Below, one piece after another: positions 32,065 through 43,390 of a stretch of 64,000 nucleotides of DNA. The DNA is taken from NCBI GenBank assembly GCA_027922465.2, contig BQMF02000099.1:186001-250000 (forward strand), in the 5' to 3' direction. A program made the position numbers and the translations under genes. Within the stretch, counting starts at the first letter, position 1; every line of letters begins with the position of its first letter. Origin of the DNA: Turritopsis dohrnii. Taxonomy: Eukaryota; Cnidaria; Hydrozoa; Anthoathecata; Oceaniidae. Under the pieces are notes generated by a model, which was given only the letters and a program-made list of their open reading frames with translations, made no database searches and was not told where the DNA came from.

Positions 32065-34270
32065 TTAAATTGCGTCAATGAATGTTAATAAATCTTCATA
32101 GAGATTTCTCGCTTCTCCGGCTGTATCAGGAAACTTTGAATTGTTTTGTCCTATGTAAAAAAGCGCAATTTGAACGAATTCTTCGCTACATCCAAAGAAG
32201 TCTTTAGGACGAGAATAGGATTCGGCTAATTCAATATCCTTCCAGAAAACAGACATTTTGCAACTCCAAGTTCCTGAAAATTGAACAATAAGCAATTTAC
32301 ATTCCTTAGGAATTAAATCTTAAATCAAAATCCTTAGGAAATTCATTAATTTTTAGCAAGGAAGAATCACTTAAGTTGCTCAATTATGGGCATATTACTC
32401 ACCATATCCTTCCGGTAAATTGTATAGAATTTCTGGTATGCCGCTGGGACTTTCTTGCGCGGCATACGGGCGTATTCGATGTGAATTGTGTAGATGCTCT
32501 ATTTCATCTAATTCTTTTTGGATAATTCTGCCGTAACAAAACTTTAAGCATTCTCTAAATTTTAGTTATACGGAAAAAACGAATAACTGCAAGTATATCT
32601 TGCGCTACTCAGATTTAGATGGAAATTACACCTTTGTACGGGATCAGAATCATCCCATAGACCAGAATCTTGCATGTCCTATAAAAAAAGGTTCTAAAAC
32701 AAATATAAGCGTTCTGGGAGCAAAAGGTTGGGAGCCTTTTGAAAGTTTATACACGCATTCAAAATCAACTCATACATGGAAAAACTAATTTCAAAAGACA
32801 TCCTTCATACATAAAGGATGGAATCTCTTGCATTCATATTCAACATTACGAGGCAAAAGAACTAGCATACTCTTACTTTGAAGTAGTCCATCCACCACTG
32901 ACCAAAGCACCGTCGTAATTGCGCCCAAAACGCTTCAATGCGCTATAACGTAAGTGAAATAGTAATGCTGTCTTAACAAATCTAGTGTCCGGAAAAGTTG
33001 AGTTGAGTAATATTATAATGTAGGTACCTGGTTTGAAGTTGATTTTCCAAAGAGAAAGCTACCATTAGTACGGAAAAACCTTTGAATACCAGCTATATTA
33101 AGATTTTCTGTACCTCGATCAGCACGAATAACCCTTGCTGTGCCTAAAGAAAAATGTAAATACAAATTCTATATCGAATCTGCATATAGTTTTTGTACTT
33201 ACAAAGAGTATGATAAACAAGAATTATAAAAGGCGTTATTTCAGGTTATACAAGGCTGAATGCTCAGTTAAATAGTCTATCAAAATTGAATAAGTAAATG
33301 GAAATGTACCTTGGTGAATCTTCACATAATTTAAAAAATACCCAGCCACAAGTTGAGGACAATTATTGCTTGATGATGATTCAAGCCATAGCAGTTTTCT
33401 GAAAAAACTGAATGATATATGATAGTGAAATGTAGAACTGTAAATAGTTTGCTAAGAATAACTAGATTCTATTTCAACTGTGCCTCTTCTTTAAGATCAT
33501 CAATGAAAAAATAAATGAAATACCCATCAATACATCCATGAATACAGAATCCCTATGGTTTAAGCTTATCATAACCATCTACATGCCATAAATAGTCAGG
33601 ACCCTGTATATATAGTTGTTTCAGTTCATTAGTTAAACAAACAAACAATTTCTTTAAGACTAATTCAGAATGAATTCAAGCTTCAAATAAACAATTATAG
33701 TACCTTGTTTCTGTAAGTTCTTCGAGACAAGCGCCTTTGCTTCCGGCTTTTTACGCCCTCCGGATCAAGAGCCCACTGAATTTGACGAACAACTTTACTA
33801 CGCATTACAAAAGATTATTAAGGATATTTTAATACAATTATGGTGGAAATAACATTGCCGGCCTAATGTACAGATGATGATAAAAGATTAAATTTTCTAT
33901 AGGCTGCGATTGTTTCATGTTTCTTTTCAGTTTCCTCTTTTAGTGAACGAAATTAGTGACCAAGGAAAAGGGACTTACTGGGTAGTTTGGAGTTTATGAA
34001 TAGTCTGTAACTTATGGTACATTCTTCGATAGCCAAGGCCTTGTCCAGTGCAATTGAGTTCATGCTAAAGAAAAGTTTCATCTAATTACTGTTTAAGTGT
34101 CTTTTAAGAAATAGGAATTTTATGTTAGATCACTAGAGTATTTAATCTTTTATATACCTGCACCACATCACATAAGGTGGAAAATGAGCAGTTGCATTTT
34201 CTTCTGAATAAATTGTTTTCCGCCAAAACACGCTTCAATTGCCTTAGACTACACGCAGGAAAGTTGAAAT
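32065..34270 (-). pseudogene. Intron-rich rve (integrase core) gene, decayed
   Basis: On minus, short exons with matching splice signals read along an integrase-core protein. In order: 34160-34260 (LRQLKRVLAENNLFRRK); about 33981-34065 (TGQGLGYRRMYHKLQ); about 33704-33815 (DPEGVKSRKQRRLSRRTY); about 33490-33603 (YLWHVDGYDKLKP, then a TAG, then GFCIHGCIDGY); 33310-33398 (RKLLWLESSSSNNCPQLV); 33028-33143 (VIRADRGTENLNIAGIQRFF); 32877-32942 (RIEAFWAQLRRCFGQWW); 32403-32554 (HLHNSHRIRPYAAQESPSGI); 32065-32273 (last exon, TAA at 32065). The DDE triad positions are visible as HVDG, RADRGTEN and RIE. The TAG in the first catalytic exon marks a pseudogene. Such integrase-core genes are a known unnamed family in many animals. 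Confidence 0.75.
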
Positions 34271-34724
34271 AAAAAGTAAAATCCATGGCATCTAAGATTT
34301 CTGATTTAAATCATGGAAACCTCTTCAAGGATTCTATACAGGAAGAAGCTTTATATTCAAGATCTTTTCCATACCTTATCTGGATACCTTCATTTCCGTA
34401 TAATGATGCCAATATCAATTTGTAACTATATCCTTGGTGGAAATATTTGATTATCTGTTGATTTCTTACTAGATATATCAAAATATGTATTAAAAACAGA
34501 CATATATATATAGGATATATGATGATATAATTATAGGCTTTTAACACTGACTTTCTATATCCATTTTTAAATTTCTCTTTACTTTCACTCAATGTGATCT
34601 TCTTCGCAGGCTGTTTGTTACCAAGTATAAACTCGTCTGGATGCAACCGAATCCAATTCACGTATGTTCATGTTCATTACACACAGTTTCATGGCTTTTC
34701 CACATCAGAGTATGACTTGTCTCT
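34271..34724. other. No confidently identified gene
   Basis: A minus ORF at 34661-34311 starts MNWIRLHPDEFILGNKQPAK and then becomes AT-rich and hydrophobic. It may contain a short 5' exon of the rve-type gene, but no splice pairing was proven. Confidence 0.3.
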
Positions 34725-35029
34725 TGCTAAGTCAAAAATTTTTGTTATAGCAATCACAAAAATTTTTGTTATAGTGTGATAACAAAAACTTTTGATATAG
34801 CGATCACAAAAACGTTTGATATAGCTATCACAAAAATGTTTGTGATCGAAACTTATCACAAAAGTTTTTGTGATAGCGATGACAAAAATTTTTGTGATAA
34901 GAATTTCTAGGACAAAACTTTTTGACATAATTTTCTATCACAAAAAGTTTTGTGACAACTATATCAAAAGTTTTTATTATAAAATGCATCTTATGAGACG
35001 ATTTTTGATGGCCCCAATACGCTTCCGTA
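34725..35029. repeat. Palindromic array, copy 2 (inverted relative to copy 1)
   Basis: At least seven near-palindromes of the ATCACAAAAATTTTTGTGAT type are spaced 25-45 bases apart. They end at 35008-35029 with GATGGCCCCAATACGCTTCC, the reverse complement of the leader seen at 19960. Confidence 0.75.
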
Positions 35030-35074
35030 AGAACCTGATATTCGAATAGAACAGATGTGAATGAATTAACAGAA

Positions 35075-35760
35075 TGAAAGATCACAGTATATAAACCAAC
35101 ACTAACTGAAGTGGAAAAAGCAATAAGAAGACTGCAAAAGGTCAAGGCGACAGGAATTGACTCCATCACAGCCGAACTATTAACAGCAGATGCAGAGTAT
35201 TAAAAGCAATTATTATTATTCTTAGTATTAAGAGCAATAAAAGTTTACTAACTGCTGTAGTGAATAGGGAAACGTGAGAAGAGCCCCCAAAAATGGAAGA
35301 AAGGTTTAATTATTATACTATTCAAAAAAGGACATTCCAAAGAATGCAGAAACTGAAGACGCATAACCCTTTTTTTAGTAGTGGAAAGATACTGAGTAGC
35401 ATTATTGTAGATAGGATAAGAATTTAAATCAACTGCAGGCTGAGAAAGTAACAGGCAGGGAACAGGACAGAAAGGGTAACAATTAAGCAGGTATTTATAC
35501 TGTGAAACATAATAGGACAAGTCAATGAATAGAAAGCCACACTATACATGACCTTTGTAGACTTTGAAAAAGCCTTTGACTCTGTCCACCACGAAAGCCT
35601 GTGAATCATCATGAAAAAGTATTGTATACCGAAAAATATTGTGGGAATGCTTTAAGACTTCCAATGAGCAGTTGAAAACCATAGTGAAATATGCGAGCGG
35701 TTCCGCATTAACACGAGTATCAAGCAGGGATGCAATATGTCAAAACAGCAATGATTACAC
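35075..35760 (+). pseudogene. LINE reverse transcriptase fragment
   Basis: Pieces of RT on plus: TLTEVEKAIRRLQKVKATGI and DSITAELL near 35095-35185, then FVDFEKAFDSVHHESL near 35550 and RFRINTSIKQGCNM near 35700. These correspond to the upstream fingers and motifs A/B of a non-LTR RT. Stops and gaps are frequent, so only a relic remains. Confidence 0.7.
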
Positions 35761-37249
35761 AAATTATTTCCTAAATTTTCATTTTCTTGCAGCCTCTATA
35801 TTGCAAAAAACAAAGATTTATCACCTTGGTTTTGTTCGTGCTCGAATTTAGGGCACGTTTAGAACTTGGATCAGATTTTAATTAGTTTAATTAATTTAGT
35901 GTAAATATGATAAATCATTGCTTAATCAAAATACAAGAACCAGATAGTTCAAAACAATAGCAATGTGAGTTTCCTTAGGTGTGGTCACGTCACACCGACG
36001 ATGCTTACACAAGACAGCATGAAAGTGAAACCAGGTCTTAAGCACGATGCGTGCGTGAAGACCGAAGTTAGTTACTTATATTGTAAACAAATGTTAAAAA
36101 GGAAACCAAGTTGTGATCCATTTCCTGCACTAATCAAACAAACTTACATTTTTATCTGAAAAGCTATCATGAACACAAAATTTTCTTTATTTTTTTTCAT
36201 TTTAACTTCTTTGGATTAGTTGCCTTATAAGAAATTAACAAACCAGTGTGAAGGACTTTCACTCACTGCAGCATCTTATCAACTGTTGGTCATGGGTTTC
36301 AAAATAGGCAAAAGAAGACAAGAACACGAATGAAGTGCAACTAACATTATTTTGGCTTACATTATCACGTTAGGAAAAAAAAATTAAAGTATTATATGCA
36401 TAAAAGATTGGTATAAATGTTTAAAAAAGCAAAACAAACAATAGGACAAAATTGAGACAAAGGTCAGCATAAAATTAACAAACGATTGAAAAGTGAAAAT
36501 CACAGATAAGTGAATGAGTAAATTGCGCAACTTTATATTCGTAACATACCCATTTTATATGGACTGATGTGCTACTAACATTGTTTTGTCTTCCATATTC
36601 TGCATTATAAGACGTGAGGAAAATAAATTCAAAATAGAGTCAAATGTATATGTATACATAAAAAAAATGAAATAATGTTAAGAAAAGTCTTGTCAGTACG
36701 TGAAAAATCCTGAACTCTTTCTTTCTCAACTTTGTCACCAGGACCTTTCCGCTCTTCTTTTCTTGGTTGCGTTCCTTTTCTTGTAATTATCGTCATACAG
36801 AACTGCTATTGAAATTGACAAAGCTTTTTGCTGCTTGTTGAGGACCACCATTTTTGTAATGTTTTTGATGTCTGTTAAAACAGTTTAGATCAATGATTTT
36901 TGATATCTATTTTATTGGTTAAATCACTGTTTTAAGCCCTAAGATCAATGATTATTTTAAGGTTGTTTTCACTACAAAATAGAAAAATGTGTTTTAAGGC
37001 TTAAGATCCCTGCGTTTTAAGCGTTAAAACGACCAGTGAAAACTAGGCTCTAAAAAATCTTTTAAATAGTTTGTTGAATAGAAAGTGTAATTTGTATGCC
37101 TTGTGCCGTTTCCAAAAACTGTGTACTGAGGTGAAGTGAAATTAATTCAAATTTCTCGGTGAAAAAGTGTTTGAACAAACGACGTAGAAGGTACACCAAG
37201 AATAATTCAAATTATTTGCCATGTTAACTTATAATAAAATGAATAAATA
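35761..37249. other. No recognisable gene
   Basis: AT-rich with no supportable exon. Around 36870-37040 the words 'aagatcaatgattttt' and 'aagatccctg' recur, possibly an old repeat. Confidence 0.4.
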
Positions 37250-38410
37250 ACACAATTTTATTTAAAAGCTTTTCGGCTTACGCCATCTTCAGTAAAAACA
37301 TAATTTGAAGAATTAAGGTCTATTTACATATTTACAAGTTAAAATTCTCATGTGACACCCTTGTGAAATAATTTGAGTAATTTCGTTTCTATTTGTTTAT
37401 TTAATGAAGGGCCATTGATAGCCATAATAGATGCCTCAAGATTTATCTGTTATCTAAAAATCTTAGGAGCTGTCAGTAACACTTTCCATTCAAATTTATG
37501 ATTCTCATTGTCCCTGAGGTGTTTAGCGGGTTCAGAGTCCATTCTGACATCTTCATGTTCTCTCTACCTTACAGACGAATTACGTACAGTCTCATCAACA
37601 TAATTTTCACCACAAACGCACAATCCTTCGTTAATGACACAAGATGGGTGTGGGTTTTTATCCTTTAGAGAAAACAAACTCTTGACTTTTCTAGTGATCC
37701 ATTATAATGCAACGTCATACTTGTGCTTGGTAAATTCATAAACCGCTTTGAAATCAGCTCATTTTAATTGCAATAGGGTAATTCAAGCAACAAAAACTCC
37801 TTGGGTTGTTCGAAGAAGCCCTCGGGAATTATCATCTCATCTTCATCGGTAGTTTTGTTTGATCTTTTTGTTTCGTAATCCCGGACACTATTACACTATT
37901 AATGAATGTTTCTGGCTAGTCTGCTTCCAAAAACTTTGCACGAATAACCTTCTTTTCTTTTCCAAAGTTTGATGAAATCCGTTCTGCTCTGCTGAGATCA
38001 CCGTTAATAGCATTTCGTTTGTATCTTTTGGGTACTCATGATGACCAATGTGACGTGAGTTTTATATCCTTTCTGTAAACTTCAGTAATGATTTTGTTAT
38101 CCTTATGAATGAGTTTCGTGTCCAGGAACTTCACTGGATTGATTTCACAGGTCAGTTTAATGTTTCTATGGTAACTATTCAACATTTCAAACAATGGATC
38201 GGGTTGGTCAGATTTACGCTTGGTGAAGATGTCGTCTACAAATCGTTTGTAGAAGGGTGGTTCTCTTGGTGGTACAATGACATCTCTCTCCATTTTCGTC
38301 ATGTAAGTGTTAGAAAAAGTTACCGATAGAGGTCCTCCCATTGTGCAAAAATTGAGTGTGAAAATGTAAATCTTCAGAAACCATTCTTGCCTTTTCATGA
38401 ACATCCTATA
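37250..38410 (-). mobile_element. Penelope-like element remnant (RT plus GIY-YIG)
   Basis: The minus strand reads the 3' part of a Penelope-like retroelement: C-terminal RT at 38404-38036, a linker, and a degraded GIY-YIG endonuclease at about 37700-37380 (CVINEGLCVCGENYVDE, then EPAKHLRDNENHKFEWKVLL). It ends near 37260 with the GCTTTTCGGCTTACGCCATC stretch (plus strand). Several stop codons interrupt the endonuclease. Confidence 0.8.
38036..38404 (-). pseudogene. Penelope-like reverse transcriptase C-terminal part
   Basis: It reads MGGPLSVTFSNTYMTKMERD and then PPFYKRFVDDIFTKR, where FVDD is the RT catalytic box. LTCEINPVKFLDTKLIHK and EVYRKDIKLTSHWSS follow, all typical of Penelope-like RT. 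The 5' part is absent, cut by the foldback element at 38423. Confidence 0.8.
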
Positions 38411-38439
38411 TGGTAAAAAGTACGGTGGCCCATAACTGC

Positions 38440-38725
38440 CATGGTAAAAAAAAGCTCACGGCAACAGAAAAAAACTACGGTAAAAGAAAAAGACACACGG
38501 AAAAAGAATAAAGCTCACGGCAAAAGAAAAATGACACACATCTAAAGAATAAGCCTCACGGCAGAAGAAAAACGACACACGACAGAAGAAGAAGACTCAC
38601 GGCAGAAGAAAATAGTTCACGGCAAAAGAAGAAGACTCACGGCAGAAGAAAATAGTTCACGGCAAAAGAAAGTAGCCCACGGAAAAAGAAAATAGTTCCC
38701 GACAAAAGAAAGTTGTTCTCACGGC
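38440..38725. repeat. Minisatellite, left arm of foldback element
   Basis: About 14 imperfect units such as 'ctcacggcagaagaaaa' and 'gttcacggcaaaagaaa'. They are more diverged than the right-arm units. Confidence 0.8.
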
Positions 38726-38739
38726 AAAAATTTCTAATC

Positions 38740-39240
38740 AGCCAAAGTTACGAATCAGCCTGGAGAATGTGGTCTAGCTCGTGTGTTTCAAGACAGATTG
38801 ATTCATTTCAGTGTTCTTTAAATTATGTTCTGGACTTTTTGGCAGTCTTATTTGAGGATGGAAATGCCAAAGGTCAGCCATTTCGGCATATCACGAACAC
38901 ATTGAAGGATTATCAATAAGGCAACACCCCAGGGTAACCCAATTAATGGCAGGGGTATTTAATAAAAGATCTCCCCAGCCAACGTATGAATTTATAATGG
39001 GATGTAGAGGAGGTAGTGTTGAAATACTTAAGAACCCTTTACCCTAACGAAAACAAGAATCTTACTTTTAAAACAACAATGTTGTTAGCCTTGACGGCTG
39101 CAAATAGGTCCTTGGAATTGAAACATTTGGATATCAGATGTATGACCAGGTTTGAAGACCGCTGTGTATTAGGTTTTAGTAAGTTATTCAAGAGCTAGCG
39201 AAGAAGAAAAGCACCTCCGAACTTCTCCGAAATTTCGACA
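38740..39240 (+). pseudogene. Tyrosine recombinase fragment inside the foldback element
   Basis: Shifting frames give FQCSLNYVLDFLAVLFEDG, then RSPQPTYEFI, then LKYLRTLYPNENKNLTFK and LLALTAANRSLELKHLDIR. This is the N-terminal and early catalytic part of a DIRS/Crypton-type tyrosine recombinase, with the ANRSLEL block containing the first catalytic arginine. The HxxR and Y motifs are not found. Stops occur in between. Confidence 0.65.
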
Positions 39241-39760
39241 GTTTCAGCTAGAACCTTACCTCTGTGCTTACATTGTCGGAATGGAGGATAAACGAACAGC
39301 ATCAATTACTTTTTTACTCAATTAGGATCATGCTGAAATATCTGAATGTACTATTGCTATGTGGATTATGTGTGTGTTGTGTGCACCTGACATTGATACA
39401 TCCATCTAGATCAGCCTCAAGTTCTAAGGCTAAGGTTAATGGCTTCATTAGGCCTGATTTCCTAGAACACATTTTTGATATTTTGAAGAGCTTTTTTCGG
39501 CCTCAATTTCTTTATTGTAAAATTTTGTAAACGCGGATGAACTTTTCCAATTCCCTTTTGTCCCTTGCCCTTTCACGCTTAATTTCGTCTCGCCGTCCCC
39601 TAATAATAGGTTTCTAGTCTTATGGCATCAAACAACCCAATTGAGACCATCACTACGTGTACCGTAATCGCTTCATCTGCTGCCAACCTGGGTTCCAGTG
39701 GATTGCGAGATTAGGGAAATAACATTGTCTTCATAATTCATTTTTTCTTTCATGACCTTT
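39241..39760. other. Central spacer of foldback element
   Basis: No recognisable coding signal. The ORF at 39264-39530 has no motif. Confidence 0.4.
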
Positions 39761-39769
39761 TTTCTTTTT

Positions 39770-40115
39770 TCTTTTTCTTTTGCCGTGAGTTTTATTCTTT
39801 TGTCGTGACTTTTATTCTTTTTCCGTGTGTCTTTTTTCTTTTACCGTGTGTCTTTTTTCTTTTATCGTGTGTCTTTTTTCTTTTACCGTGTGTCTTTTTT
39901 CTTTTACCGTGAGTCTTTTTTCTTTTACCGTGTGTCTTTTTTCTTTTATCGTGTGTCGTTTTTCTTTTATCGTGTGTCTTTTTTCTTTTACCGTGAGTCT
40001 TTTTTCTTTTATCGTGTCTTTTTTCTTTTATCGTGTGTCTTTTTTCTTTTATCGTGAGTCTTATTCTTTTGCCGCGAGTTTTTTCCTTTGCCGTGTGTCT
40101 TTTTCTTTTACCGTG
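39770..40115. repeat. Minisatellite, right arm of foldback element
   Basis: About 16 units of the type 'ttttcttttaccgtgtgtc' with a period close to 21 bp, more uniform than the left arm. This homogeneity suggests recent expansion. Confidence 0.85.
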
Positions 40116-40134
40116 GCAGTTATGGGCCACCGTA

Positions 40135-41617
40135 AAAAAGATATTCCTAAAAAATGAATGCGTAAGAAAATGTTTTAGAAAAAGCTTTTCTATTTCATTA
40201 ACAATCAAGTCCTTGTCTAAAAAAATAGACAATAGGCCTTACTTGAGCTCATTACTCTTGTTTCCATTCATAGCTTCTGTGCCATTCTTCAAGTACTTCT
40301 TTTAACCGCTGTCGAATATTATCCGGTATATCTCGCACTATGAATATCTCGCATTAAAACTTAAAAACAGTAAGTAAGTAAGTAAAAAAAGTAAAGTTTT
40401 GATTTCTATTAGGGAACCTTGGCAAAACGTTAATATTTAATAATTATGACAATCGTGGCAGATTTTCGTAGTCCATGTATTGATGGAAATTTGATTTAAT
40501 CGTCGTGTGATACCCAAAAATCAAATCACTCAAGCAGTTATTACGTAAAGTTCACCTCAGCACAGGAACGAAAAAGCATAGTTGATCATCAATCAGATAA
40601 TAATGAATCAGGCACACAAAAACAACCTGGTAAAACTTAAGATATTTTTATTCTGCTAAGATGCTGAGGGACCAAGGCTCTGACGGATTCTTTTGCTTTT
40701 GTTAGCTACACTGATGTTCTGTCTGTTACAGCTTTTAAGGCTTTGTATACTGTGAAAAATTAGGGTTTTTTTTAAGTTTTCAAATTAACTAAAAACAAAA
40801 TAACTAGAAAACCACAAGGCATCATGATTGGTGAAAATGAAGAAAATTTCATATCGCAAAAACACATATTTGGTTTTGATTTTGCCAGATTAAAAAAATC
40901 ATCCCAGCAACCAGGTGCTCTAGCATAATTAGTCAAAGTGTGGAGAAGAAAAAATCTTGAACTTTTCCTTGATGTTATCTCGCTATCAAAAACATATGCC
41001 AAAAGTTTCGGTTGAGTTCATTGGAGAATTTGAGTTAACAGAACTCAACAAAACTTACTTTCACTAAATTTATTTAGTTTCCTGCAGACATACAAGTTAC
41101 TGAGTTTATTGAAGAAAAAAGTTAAATGTTTAAGGTATAAGAAGTTAGAACTGAGTGATTTCCATGAGCAACCATTACTGCCAACTAGATTAGGATCAAA
41201 AGAAAATTTAAAAACAGCTCGAGCAACTATTGTAATTTGGATTTTCATCAACAATAAGTGAAAATTTTACACAACTATCCACTCCCAAATTAGCAGAAAT
41301 AGCGTTAATTCAGACACAAAAATTTTCTTTACAGCCTAACCATGATGGGTATGAGATTGAGGTATTCATTACTGGAAATATTTCGACCTGAAAAGAAATC
41401 CTAATGCCATCCCCATTCAATCCTGTTCAATATGAGTAAAGAAGGCTTTTCTGCTTTCATTGTTTTTCTTAATACTGTCAAAGACTATAACTTTTGCAAT
41501 GTTAAAAGATAGAAATGTTCATATTCCATTAAATAAAACTCTTATAACGGACAGAAAAATATATGTTCATTAAAATACAATTTAGTGATTAATTATGTAA
41601 AATATAGATGTACGCAC
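40135..41617. other. No recognisable gene
   Basis: AT-rich. ORFs on minus (40772-41002 and 41045-41254) lack motifs. It may hold introns or the 3' region of the trypsin-fold gene that lies just to the right on minus. Confidence 0.4.
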
Positions 41618-41740
41618 CTTTGTCCTTACATTCTGTAATGTCATTCCCTTTCAGCTTGATTTTAGTCAAATTACAAATGTATTCATCAAATGACTTTGAG
41701 CCTTGTCCTGGATCTACTTTAAGTAAACACGCCTCTTTAT
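41618..41740 (-). CDS. Trypsin-fold gene, downstream exon
   Basis: Acceptor TTTTTAG ends at 41741 and donor GTGCGT begins at 41617. The 41-codon reading includes SKSFDEYICNLTKIKLKGND. No domain is recognised. It is linked to the protease exon by strand and splice signals only. Confidence 0.45.
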
Positions 41741-41958
41741 CTAAAAATACATTACATTTAATAAGAAACTTAAAGAATTATCTTGAGCAAGTTCTTCTAA
41801 TGGAGAAATATTGGTTAACAAACTTTTGGCTAATGAATTGAAATTGACATAATAGTAATTGCATTGAATTATAACAACTGAAATTTTATTATGTACTGTT
41901 CTGTAGTACGCATTAACAATTTTCCATCATATATGAATACAAACGCAACTAAACTTAC

Positions 41959-42283
41959 TGCTGCCAGGCATCTCCAAATACGACATAATGGTTTTTATTA
42001 ATAATCCAACATTCCTCTCTTGATCACCTTCAAAATGTACTGCTATTAAATTCCAGTTTTGGAAAACAGGTGAACCAGAAGATCCACCTTCAATATCAGC
42101 AAAGTAAGTAATGAAACTATGCTCTATCTTCGCTATTTTCTGTGTGCTTTTGTCACGTGGCCTGCCATCGGGATGCTGGTATATAACAACAGGGTCATCG
42201 ATGTCATATTGTGCACTGAAAATACTTTTCAAAGTATTTTCAACATAATCTTCATCACAGCCAATGATAGTAAAATCTAAAAC
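41959..42283 (-). CDS. Trypsin-fold peptidase exon (serine and aspartate regions)
   Basis: The exon is bounded by CTTTTAG (ending at 42284) and GTAAGT (at 41958). It starts VLDFTIIGCDED, the aspartate region of a chymotrypsin-fold peptidase. The ADIEGGSSGSPVFQNW stretch around the nucleophilic serine follows, then NLIAVHFEG. This subgroup of trypsin-like domains occurs in animal multi-domain immune or conflict proteins (family knowledge). The histidine region should lie upstream but is not visible. Confidence 0.7.
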
Positions 42284-42363
42284 CTAAAAGAAAAAAATTT
42301 CCAGTTACAATTACATATTAATACAGTACAGAAAGTAAAGTAAAACTGAAAGTAAGCTACTAA

Positions 42364-42515
42364 ACCTTGCCACCAGTTACAAAGTACTTGTCAGGTTTTA
42401 ATTCAATCTTTTTAATTTCGGATTTTCCATCATAAAAGAATTCTACATTTGTAGCGACAGCAATTTCTTTACTTTTAACCTTTGATGTTAATTTTTGATG
42501 TAAATTCATATAGTT
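42364..42515 (-). CDS. Trypsin-fold gene, upstream exon
   Basis: Minus reading VNYMNLHQKLTSKVKSKEIA and then VEFFYDGKSEIKKIELKPDK, ending at GGCAAG|GTTTAG (donor at about 42363). It precedes the aspartate exon in phase. The expected catalytic His motif is not in it. Confidence 0.5.
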
Positions 42516-42661
42516 AACTGGGAGAAATCCCAGTTTCTGAATCCAGTCCGTGTGTGGGGTTTTGCTCTAGTTCCAGAATGATTGTGACTGTAATTTTCTT
42601 TGCATTCTGTCCCGCTTAAGTTCTGATCATTTGCGACGTTCACAATGTATTGTGGGTCCAT
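42516..42661 (-). CDS. Short N-terminal exon upstream of the trypsin-fold gene
   Basis: ATG at 42661-42659 on minus; reads MDPQYIVNVANDQNLSGTEC and then a polar stretch. It comes just before a CTCCCAG acceptor-like site. Its link to the protease exons is by proximity only, and the phase was not proven. Confidence 0.35.
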
Positions 42662-42939
42662 GCTTGTTCTCGATTAGTATAATAAAAGCTCTGGAATAAT
42701 TTAATTTCTAAAGTGGTAAATCGAGTAGATGTGAACAGATTTATTCTGAACAAGGAAGCTTCGGAAGTCAATGAGTTTTTCTGAAAGACTGTTTCTTGTG
42801 AAGAAGTCAGCTTTTATAGATATACATTGGGTTAATATTTTATCGAAGAAGCTTCAGAAATTTGATTTACTCTCTAACAAATGTTGATTATGAAGACATT
42901 GATGGATTAAAAACATCTCGACTCCCGGTTAGCAGAGCT

Positions 42940-43390
42940 ATGGGCAACAACATCATCTCTTGTCTCTTGTGGCATCAGAAAAATGCACCCTCACACCATC
43001 ACATCAATCTTTAAAGCAATAGTCGTACCTAAATCCTTTTGCGGATTGGAGATAGTGAATATCAACACAACGCTGACAAATTACTTCAACCAAAAATTCC
43101 GCTTAGGTTTCAAATCACTCTTGGGTCTCTCGAAACAATGCAGAAACGACCTACACAGGAACTCCTGAATGTCAACACCATGAAACCCCTCCTTGCTTAC
43201 CGGAAAATAAACCTTCTGCGTCTCTTAATGAAGAACAACTCCACCTCAGCGTATCTTCTGTCAATCCTGAGCACACCGAAAGTAGATCGATCATATTCCA
43301 TCATACAGTCATACAGGACCTACTCAACACTTGCCTCCAAGAAAACATCGATCCTATCACGATCCTTCTGTCTCCAGCCCCTGTAAAAGC
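42940..43390 (+). pseudogene. LINE C-terminal fragment
   Basis: Two overlapping frames give HPHTITSIFKAIVVPKSF and then PTQELLNVNTMKPLLAYRKI, like the region after the RT domain in CR1/Jockey-type LINEs. One frameshift lies near 43040. No catalytic motifs are included. Confidence 0.5.

Larger units (their letters stand above)
38423..40132. mobile_element. 1.7-kb foldback element with minisatellite arms
   Basis: The left terminus is CGGTGGCCCATAACTGCCA and the right terminus is its reverse complement, each flanked by TA (38421-38422 and 40133-40134). Each arm then contains a minisatellite of about 21-bp units: 'cacggcaaaagaaaa'-type on the left (about 38440-38725) and the complementary 'ttttcttttaccgtgtgtc' type on the right (about 39770-40115). 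The centre holds a decayed tyrosine recombinase. Long ORFs across the right array are translation artefacts of the repeat. Confidence 0.85.

Noticed and set aside
39770..40115. CRISPR-like array
   Set aside because: Units are adjacent with no unique spacers, and the genome is eukaryotic.
39770..40232. Long ORFs of 'FFFYRVS' and 'KRKKTHGK' repeats on both strands
   Set aside because: They are translations of a 21-bp minisatellite (unit length divisible by 3 keeps frames open), not genes.
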